DNA from: Clostridia bacterium
Lineage (GTDB): Bacteria; Bacillota; Clostridia; Oscillospirales; CAG-272
DNA length: 12,681 bases
Assembly (NCBI GenBank): GCA_017452215.1
Contig: JAFTMU010000180.1
Coordinates: 1 to 12,681, forward strand
Direction: 5' to 3'
Positions 6,814 to 12,681 of this stretch are shown piece after piece (the stretch's first letter is position 1; each line of letters opens with the position of its first letter). A program made the position numbers and the translations under genes. A model generated the notes under the pieces. The model saw only the letters and a list, made by a program, of their open reading frames with translations. It was not told the origin of the DNA and made no database searches.

Positions 6814-7794
6814 TCAATCGTTCTTACGTTGGTAGAACACAAACGCCGACATTACAAGTGCGATCAGTGCGACCACCAAAATGACGATCAGGAAGTAGAT
6901 CCACGCCATAGCCGTGCTTCGTGTCAGGTGCTGGTCGTAAACCTCGGGAGAAAGAACGTACTCCATAACCGGGTTGGACGATGAGGTGAACGAGTCAATG
7001 ATCGTATACACCGCATTAACGAGGATCATCGGGCTGATCATCGGGAAGGTGATCTTCCAGAAGGTTTCCCATCCTGTTGCACCGTCGATCTTACAGGACT
7101 CGTAAATAGCGGGGGAAATGGACTGCAACGCAGCCAGGAAAATGAGCAGCTGTACGCCGCAACGGTTAACAATATTATAAATATTGTTGACCATTTGCGT
7201 AACGTAGATGACCAGCTCTCCACCTACCTTCATGCTGGAAAACAGCATTTGCAGGTCCATGGCGGAGACCAAGTCGTCGGTGGCGTTTTGACCCGAGCCG
7301 TCATCAATGCTGCCCGACTCCATCTTGTCGCTCAGCTCGTTGTTGCTCCAACCGTCCATGATTCCCGAGCAAAGAATAACGGGAATGAAGAAGATGGAAC
7401 GGAATACTGCTCTGCCCGCCATCTTCTGATTCAGCATTACTGCCATGAAAAGCGAGAAAATCAGGATTGCGGGAAGCTCAAATGCAAGATTTGCAAGACC
7501 CGAGAGAAGCGTGGGAATGTACTTCAGGTCTACAAACAGGGCTTCCTGATAATTTGTGAACCCGTTGAACTTGTAAACAATCTGGTCTCCCTCGGTGACC
7601 ATTTCACTGAAGCTGATGTTCAAGGATTGAACAACCATGGGAAGATAGATGAGAACAAATCCGATCAAAAACGGCAGAACGAAGATCCAACCTGCACGTG
7701 CCTTGCGGCGGTCAAGGGAGGCGATCTTTTTGCGCTTGCGCTTTTTGAGCGGCGCTACCACGGCAGCATCGCTGATTTTTACATCATTTGTCAT
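6814..7794 (-). CDS. Sugar ABC transporter permease, MalF type (326 aa)
   Basis: Inner-membrane permease of a CUT1 sugar importer (MalF/UgpA/LplB-like). A basic N-terminal tail (KKRKRKK near 17-23) precedes the first membrane segment (about 35-57). Further hydrophobic segments lie near 97-120, 130-145, 213-226, 254-268 and 294-320. The EAA loop that binds the ATPase reads YESCKIDGATGWETFWKITFP (about 231-251, with ISP following). Start ATG at 7794 is supported by GGGAGGTAA (7801-7810), 19 nt after the preceding gene's stop. The region between the third and fourth hydrophobic segments (about 147-209) is some 60 residues long, acidic and Asn/Ser-rich. That is longer than in ordinary CUT1 permeases and is on the predicted outer face, at the place where MalF has its binding-protein-contacting loop. 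It forms the transmembrane heterodimer with the next gene product. Confidence 0.92.
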   Translation of the reverse strand: MTNDVKISDAAVVAPLKKRKRKKIASLDRRKARAGWIFVLPFLIGFVLIYLPMVVQSLNISFSEMVTEGDQIVYKFNGFTNYQEALFVDLKYIPTLLSGLANLAFELPAILIFSLFMAVMLNQKMAGRAVFRSIFFIPVILCSGIMDGWSNNELSDKMESGSIDDGSGQNATDDLVSAMDLQMLFSSMKVGGELVIYVTQMVNNIYNIVNRCGVQLLIFLAALQSISPAIYESCKIDGATGWETFWKITFPMISPMILVNAVYTIIDSFTSSSNPVMEYVLSPEVYDQHLTRSTAMAWIYFLIVILVVALIALVMSAFVFYQRKND

Positions 7795-7800
7795 GATAAG

Positions 7801-7810
7801 TTACCTCCCT
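7801..7810 (-). promoter_or_regulatory. Ribosome binding site of the MalF-type permease
   Basis: AGGGAGGTAA on the minus strand, in the 19-nt gap after the DUF5696-like gene, correctly spaced for ATG at 7794. It supports translation from one polycistronic mRNA. Confidence 0.8.
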
Positions 7811-7813
7811 TTC

Positions 7814-10800
7814 TCAGTGATAGATCACGACGTAATCGCCGCTTTCAATGGTATAAACAACGCCCTCGTATTCAACACGGACTGCGAAGTTGTTGTAGTT
7901 CAGGATCAGGCTCTTATAAGGAGTCTTTTCATGGGTCTTCTGATCACGGTCACCGTAAGTGACGAGAACGATCTGGTTGTTATCGATCTCAACGCCCTTG
8001 GCGCTGTCATCCGTTTTATCGTTGGAGCCCTGAGAGTTGTTTGCATTCTGCTCCTCGAGCTCCCGACGAAGATCGTTCATATCATCAGCGTCGAACAGAT
8101 CCTTGGCGCATGCCTTTTGCAGCTCGGCGTTGACAGCAGTGTACGCAACATACTGACCGCCCTCGGCAAAATCCGTGGTGAACGCCTGCTCAACCGCAGC
8201 TGCCAACACGTTGATCACGTAAAGCTCGCTGCCTTCGTTCAGGTAATCCTGTCCCTCTGCGGTGGTGTACGTCTCGTAGGCTTTGAGAATATCGGCGTAG
8301 TAATTGCCGTTCTCCACTGCCTGCTTCCACTCACGCATTTGTGCGAGAAGCTTTTGTCTGGTCTCCTCGTCATCCTCGTAGATCAAGGTAGTCTCAACCG
8401 TTTCAATGGCTTGATCGATGGTGGAATACAACGCATCTGCCTTTGCCTTTACAGCATCCAGCTCTACGGCGAGGGTGATCAGATCCACTGCCTCGGAACG
8501 AAGCTGCGACAGCTGTGCGCTGACTGCGCTGATGGCTGCGGCGTAGGCTTCCTTGGAAGCGGCAACGTTCTCTCTTGCGGTTGCTGCGGCAGCTTGTGCG
8601 GCGGCAACGGCGTCAGCAGCAGCGGTCTTATCCGCTTCGCTTGCGTCAGAGGGCAGAGCCTTCTGAGCTGCCAGAGCATCCTTTGCTGCCTGGTTGGCAT
8701 CCGCCAAAGCCTGCTCAGCGTCGGCGATGGCATCGTATGCATCAATCGCTCCCTGCATTACAGCGGCGAAATCAGCGTTTGCAGTAGCGCCTGCGTAGGC
8801 TGCTGCTACGGAAGCATTGAGGCTCTTGATCTGCCTCAGATATGCGGCAAGATCTTTCTCTGCGTTGCGCATGAGATACCAAGCGTCTGCCACGGAGATG
8901 CTTTGCTTGATCTCGGTGTCCTTGATCTTGTCAAGCTCTGCCTGAACCGCATTCTCCAGCTTGGAAGCGATCTCTTGCTCCAATTCGTTAAGGCTGTAAA
9001 TACGCTCGCCCTTGAGGAATTGGTGATTGATGATACGCTTGGTCTGAACGTCGCCCAATACGGTATTCAGCTCGTTGTAATACTTGGCTACGTCTTCCAG
9101 CCAGATATCGTAACGAATGGAATAGTATTGGTTCAGGTTCGAGTCGGTCTTAAGCTCAGTGGTGTTTTGATAAGAAAGAATGAAATACAGATTTGCGCCG
9201 TTTTCGATGGCACGGAGCATTGCGTAGTTTGCATTACCCTCCTCGTTGATGGGGGTGCCTGCAAACTGAACGTAACCGTGCAAAACGGAGCCGATGAACG
9301 GAACCGTTGCGCAAGCGTTGATGTAGCGGCTGGAATCCAGCTCCACGTTGAGAATGTGATCAACATATTCCCAAGTATAAACGTTTCCGCCGTCGGTCAT
9401 CAGGCTATATCCCTGAGCTTTGATATCGGAGAATGCCTGCTTTGTAAATTCCTTGCTATCGTTACGGGTGTAAGGATCTTCCTCGTCGAAATCCGAGTTC
9501 AGCGCCGTTCCCAAGGAAGCAACCGACATATTCTTGAGTCCGTATTGCTCATAGTTGGAAAGCAACTGCGTATAGAACTTGCTGTAACGGGAGGGAGAGA
9601 TGACCAACTGATAGAAGGTGACGAAGGTCTGCGTGGTGGGACTGTACTTTCTAAGAGAGGTGTAACGGTCGTCAACACCCTTGACCGCATCGTCATCCAA
9701 ATTCAAGGCATCAAAGAAATCATCCTTTTGGATATAAGCAAAATCGAAATCGGGATAAATTCCAACGTGCTCGCCGTCCTTCGCATTGATTGCATTTGCC
9801 GCCTCGATCAACGCCTTGAACTCGTTATTTCCGCCCACGGAATCCTCCCACTTCAAGGAGGAAGGAACAGGATAGTACATACCGCCGTTTGCAAAGCCCG
9901 TCAGCTTGAAGTTGATGTTTTGGATACCGTAATCGTACAATTCACCGTACATATCCAAAACGTTGCCAAACGTGGTCAGGGGCGTCATGACCTTGACGGG
10001 AATGGTTGCAATGGTTTGCTGGGTTTCGATTGCTCCGAATACCTCAATGTAAACGGGGAGATCCTTCAACAAATCGCTCGCCTTCAGCTCGGTGAGAATG
10101 CCGTTGTTATACAGATAATCACGGTAAGCCTCTGCCATGCCGAACCAAGTTGCCGCATAATGCGTATAGGTTGCATCCTTTACCTTTGCCGCCTCTGCAC
10201 GGTTCTCGTCACAAAGCAGGAAATAACGAAGGGTGATATCTCCCGTATATTTACGGTCAGATACGACCGTCATTGTGCCGCCGCTGGCAGTTGCGGAAAT
10301 GGAGTCGGAAAGCTTATACGTATCCTTAGGCTTGGGATTGAAATAGTTGTAAACGGTACTGTAATCACATCTTGCTCCTTCGTGGTTCATACGGAACTTG
10401 GTAGCAAGTGCATCTGCAGCCTCAACAATAGCAACGTAGCCTCTCTGATATACCTCAGCGGTCTTGTCGAGATCACCCGAGAGAAGCGTTGCATTCATTG
10501 CCTCAAGCTCTGCCATGATCTCGTCCTTGGTCTTGACGGTGTTGGAAACACGCACGGTGACGGGATCGGTGTCGTTGCCGTCTTCATCCTCGGCAACATA
10601 GGTGTAATTATAAATAATCTCGCTGGAAACCGTGCCGTATACGGGATAACGGACAGGCTTTTGGAATTTCAAGCCATACAGCGTTTGGTAAGCGTAATCC
10701 TCACCGTAGATGTAACCGTCGTAGGTAACGTCGGTATTCGCCATCTCGCCGTGGTCAAAGAGTGCGCCGGCACCGTCGGGGAAGAAGTTGTAACCCTCGG

Positions 10801-11968
10801 TGACTTCGCCATCGCCGTACTCATAGCCTGCGTTGAGGAAGTTACCTGCTCCCATATAAGGAAGGACAGTGAGAGATTCGAGACGGTAGGAGGACATATC
10901 GTAACGCAAGCCGTTACAGGGAAGCGTCACCTCAAGTCCGTTGCCAGTCAAGGAATACTCCAACGCCAAGCGGAACATGGGGTAAGATTCCTCGTCGCCC
11001 TCGTAGCCCGTGATGAGATGATCCTCCTCCATGAGCTCGAAGGTGTAATCGGGGCAGTACATCTTGATGACCTCTTCAATGGTTTGCAGGTCACCTGCGT
11101 TAACTGCGTCCTCGTAGAAGATGTAAAGCACGGGATACCAGAGCTCCTCGGTATTGCCGTCTCCATCGTTATCCTCGGTATCCGGAACAGCCATGTCCTT
11201 CAACACGGGATGCTCGTTGCACTCCTCAACCTTCAAGAAGTCCTGGAGCTTGTTGATATCAAGGATCTGCCAATAGGTATCCAAGCCGGGGTAATATCTT
11301 CCCGTATCGGGATCACGGTAGGTTCCGATGTGGAAGTATTGGTAATAAACTTCATTGGAGATAGCACCCGCCTCGAATGCCTCGTTGATGGGGCCGAGAA
11401 TGTTTCCTTCGAAGCTGGCATCCAAAATCTTCATAGGCACCAAGCGCTTGGTGACCTCACGACCAACGGAATATTCCACACGGACACCCGTTTTTGTACG
11501 CCAAACCTGGATTTGGTCATTGACTGCCGAATCCTTATAGCTTGCCAACGTATAACTGTTGTTGGCGTTATCGGTACAAGTGATGAGAATCTGCGAGAGA
11601 AGCTTTTCCTTCATCGTGGGGACTCTGGAATCAGTTACCGTGGAGCTACCCTTTGAGGCTGCCACATCATAGGGGTTAGTAAACAGGATATTGCCTGTTG
11701 CGGTCTCCTTGACCGCTACCTCACCGCTCTGATCATCGACATAGAGCTCGTATCCGTCATAGGAATACATCATCTCCATGGTTTCGAGCTTTTCCTCGGG
11801 AGTGTTGAACACATGCGTCATGTAGTCCTCAATATCGGGCTTTTGGGCGATACCTGCGCTCGATTCCGCAGAAGCGGCGCTGACGGGAAGCACAAGAAGC
11901 ACCGAAAGAGTACCGAGGATCATTGTGACAGCTAAGAGTGCCGAAAGAATGCGTTTTATTAAATTCAT
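7814..11968 (-). CDS. Exported DUF5696-like protein with Ala-rich coiled coil (1384 aa)
   Basis: Large secreted protein. Residues 1-33 form a signal peptide (KR, a hydrophobic core, then VSAASA) with no lipobox. A beta-rich N-terminal half (about 60-600) is followed by a region at about 640-960 with the look of a glycosidase-type barrel: alternating strand and helix, and Asp-bearing strand ends GIYPDFDF (Asp740, Asp742) and SLMTDGGN (Asp859). Residues about 990-1190 are almost all helical, and 1053-1148 are 46% Ala. A short beta segment ends the protein (about 1330-1384). From memory of the family, the barrel, the C-terminal end and the position next to CUT1 permeases and a Yip1 protein match DUF5696-domain proteins; no search was run. 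Catalysis is unproven; it may bind or cleave a glycan at the surface. Start: AGGAGG at 11976-11981, 7 nt before ATG. A nearer-to-SD ATG at 11973 hits TGA at once in another frame. It is much longer than most relatives I recall. Confidence 0.75.
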   Translation of the reverse strand: MNLIKRILSALLAVTMILGTLSVLLVLPVSAASAESSAGIAQKPDIEDYMTHVFNTPEEKLETMEMMYSYDGYELYVDDQSGEVAVKETATGNILFTNPYDVAASKGSSTVTDSRVPTMKEKLLSQILITCTDNANNSYTLASYKDSAVNDQIQVWRTKTGVRVEYSVGREVTKRLVPMKILDASFEGNILGPINEAFEAGAISNEVYYQYFHIGTYRDPDTGRYYPGLDTYWQILDINKLQDFLKVEECNEHPVLKDMAVPDTEDNDGDGNTEELWYPVLYIFYEDAVNAGDLQTIEEVIKMYCPDYTFELMEEDHLITGYEGDEESYPMFRLALEYSLTGNGLEVTLPCNGLRYDMSSYRLESLTVLPYMGAGNFLNAGYEYGDGEVTEGYNFFPDGAGALFDHGEMANTDVTYDGYIYGEDYAYQTLYGLKFQKPVRYPVYGTVSSEIIYNYTYVAEDEDGNDTDPVTVRVSNTVKTKDEIMAELEAMNATLLSGDLDKTAEVYQRGYVAIVEAADALATKFRMNHEGARCDYSTVYNYFNPKPKDTYKLSDSISATASGGTMTVVSDRKYTGDITLRYFLLCDENRAEAAKVKDATYTHYAATWFGMAEAYRDYLYNNGILTELKASDLLKDLPVYIEVFGAIETQQTIATIPVKVMTPLTTFGNVLDMYGELYDYGIQNINFKLTGFANGGMYYPVPSSLKWEDSVGGNNEFKALIEAANAINAKDGEHVGIYPDFDFAYIQKDDFFDALNLDDDAVKGVDDRYTSLRKYSPTTQTFVTFYQLVISPSRYSKFYTQLLSNYEQYGLKNMSVASLGTALNSDFDEEDPYTRNDSKEFTKQAFSDIKAQGYSLMTDGGNVYTWEYVDHILNVELDSSRYINACATVPFIGSVLHGYVQFAGTPINEEGNANYAMLRAIENGANLYFILSYQNTTELKTDSNLNQYYSIRYDIWLEDVAKYYNELNTVLGDVQTKRIINHQFLKGERIYSLNELEQEIASKLENAVQAELDKIKDTEIKQSISVADAWYLMRNAEKDLAAYLRQIKSLNASVAAAYAGATANADFAAVMQGAIDAYDAIADAEQALADANQAAKDALAAQKALPSDASEADKTAAADAVAAAQAAAATARENVAASKEAYAAAISAVSAQLSQLRSEAVDLITLAVELDAVKAKADALYSTIDQAIETVETTLIYEDDEETRQKLLAQMREWKQAVENGNYYADILKAYETYTTAEGQDYLNEGSELYVINVLAAAVEQAFTTDFAEGGQYVAYTAVNAELQKACAKDLFDADDMNDLRRELEEQNANNSQGSNDKTDDSAKGVEIDNNQIVLVTYGDRDQKTHEKTPYKSLILNYNNFAVRVEYEGVVYTIESGDYVVIYH

Positions 11969-11975
11969 ATCATAA

Positions 11976-11981
11976 CCTCCT
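11976..11981 (-). promoter_or_regulatory. Ribosome binding site of the DUF5696-like gene
   Basis: AGGAGG in the 21-nt gap after the Yip1-type gene, 7 nt from ATG at 11968. An out-of-frame ATG at 11973, only 2 nt from the site, is followed by ATA TGA and is too close to be used, which fixes the start at 11968. Confidence 0.85.
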
Positions 11982-11989
11982 ATCTGTCC

Positions 11990-12681
11990 TTATACCCGAT
12001 ACTGAAGTTCCAATACGATATTGGAAACAAGGCTGACCAGCTTCATCAGCAGCATACTGAACAGGAGCACCAGGAATACAATGAACGCCATGGCAACGAT
12101 CGTGCCCAGAATGGTGATCAGGTTTTTGAAAATGGAATACTCGTGTGTGCTCATCGTGCCGCAGAACAGGAGCAAGCCCACCCAAATGAATGCGATGGTC
12201 GTGATCATGGTGATGATCGCCGCCTCGGTAGTGGTGACCCAGTTGGAGGCGATGGTTGCGGGAATGATCAAAAGAATCAAAGGAAGCAAGGAATAAGACG
12301 TTGCAATGAAAATATCCTTGAAGCTTCCTTCACCCTCAAACAAGGTGGTCAAGCACCAGTTTGCGGTGACGAACAAGAGCAGAGGAATCAAAACCGAGAT
12401 TGCTTGCATCCAGATCGTGGTGGTGTTCCCCATAGGGTTCATAACGTAACCCTGACCGATTCCCTGATAGAAGAATGCAAGGAGGGTCAATCCTACAAAC
12501 ACGAGAGATGCTCTGACGGAGCCTCGATGCTCGTGCTTCAAGTCATAGAAGCCGTCGAAGGGGTGGAAGATAACGTGGAAGCCGTAGAGCAGCTCCTGAC
12601 CGAAGGTCTTTCTCGCCTTTCCATCGGTGGAAACACGCTTGTTGACCTTTGCCGCCCAACCGAAGAACTTGACAACGGCGA
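11990..12681 (-). CDS. Yip1-domain membrane protein, 5' end outside window
   Basis: The last 229 residues of a longer gene; the frame stays open to the window edge, so a TTG at 12541 is not the true start. A cytoplasmic, basic part (FGWAAKVNKRVSTDGKARKTF) is followed by YGFHVIFHPFDGFYDLKHEHRGS and then five hydrophobic segments, the arrangement seen in the Yip1 domain of bacterial membrane proteins. Within this fragment the segments lie near residues 53-72, 82-105, 117-138, 146-165 and 177-215. The function of bacterial Yip1 proteins is poorly known. They recur beside CUT1 sugar permeases and DUF5696 proteins, and this gene is first in view of the same operon (21 nt to the next start). It may help assemble or place the surface complex; that is inference. 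The missing N-terminal part may hold an additional domain. Confidence 0.75.
   Translation of the reverse strand, partial: AVVKFFGWAAKVNKRVSTDGKARKTFGQELLYGFHVIFHPFDGFYDLKHEHRGSVRASLVFVGLTLLAFFYQGIGQGYVMNPMGNTTTIWMQAISVLIPLLLFVTANWCLTTLFEGEGSFKDIFIATSYSLLPLILLIIPATIASNWVTTTEAAIITMITTIAFIWVGLLLFCGTMSTHEYSIFKNLITILGTIVAMAFIVFLVLLFSMLLMKLVSLVSNIVLELQYRV

Noticed and set aside
6817..6817. TTG start for the MalG-type permease, overlapping the upstream gene's stop
   Set aside because: The AGGAGG-type site lies inside this extension and is ideally spaced for the ATG at 6796.
7649..11656. Very long plus-strand open frame (about 1335 codons) opposite the DUF5696-like gene
   Set aside because: It is the exact antisense phase of a real gene with signal peptide, ribosome site and domain structure. 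It stays open because the sense gene rarely uses TTA, CTA and TCA codons. It has no domain sense and is rich in Ile/Val/Leu/Gly/Cys typical of antisense translation.
12541..12541. TTG start giving a 183-residue Yip1 protein
   Set aside because: The frame continues open upstream to the window edge with coding-like sequence (FHVIFHPFDGFYD), so this is an internal codon of a longer gene.

Overview
The window reads as part of a carbohydrate-uptake and glycoside-degradation locus of a low-to-mid GC Gram-positive bacterium, most likely a gut-type member of the Clostridia (Bacillota). The signs are AGGAGG-type ribosome binding sites, consensus SigA promoters, intrinsic terminators, and the pairing of a DUF5696-like exported protein with CUT1-type sugar permeases and a Yip1-type membrane protein. 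The genus cannot be told from sequence alone. All six genes lie on the minus strand, so transcription runs from high to low coordinates.

Right half (12681 to 5603): an apparent operon of four tightly spaced genes. In order of transcription these are a Yip1-domain membrane protein (5' end outside the window), a 1384-residue exported DUF5696-like protein with a glycosidase-like region and a long Ala-rich coiled coil, and two binding-protein-dependent sugar permeases of the MalF and MalG types. Gaps between these genes are 17-21 nt and each of the three internal starts has a strong Shine-Dalgarno sequence. No ATPase, solute-binding protein or regulator is in the window. A binding protein is plausible further upstream, and the ATPase may be a shared MsmK-type one encoded elsewhere.

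Left half (5207 to 1): two tandem, clearly paralogous GH31 alpha-glycosidases, both apparently cytoplasmic. Each has its own SigA promoter (TTGACA, 17-nt spacer, extended -10). The leftmost gene runs off the window and lacks roughly its last 30 codons. The natural reading is that the permeases import an oligosaccharide, possibly released or held at the surface by the DUF5696-like protein, and the GH31 enzymes cleave its alpha-linkages inside the cell. The actual sugar is unknown.

The most unusual structure is in the two spacers. A 202-203 bp element occurs twice (2547-2749 and 5380-5581), about 93% identical, in opposite orientations, once on each side of the middle GH31 gene. Each copy ends in a long palindrome at both termini, contains four predicted hairpins including an A-tract/U-tract terminator, and begins about 20 nt after the stop codon of the upstream gene. 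One outer stem shows a G-C to C-G compensatory change between copies. It looks like a MITE-like, palindrome-ended intergenic repeat used as an orientation-independent terminator. Its family, spread and mobility would have to be tested by genome-wide searches.
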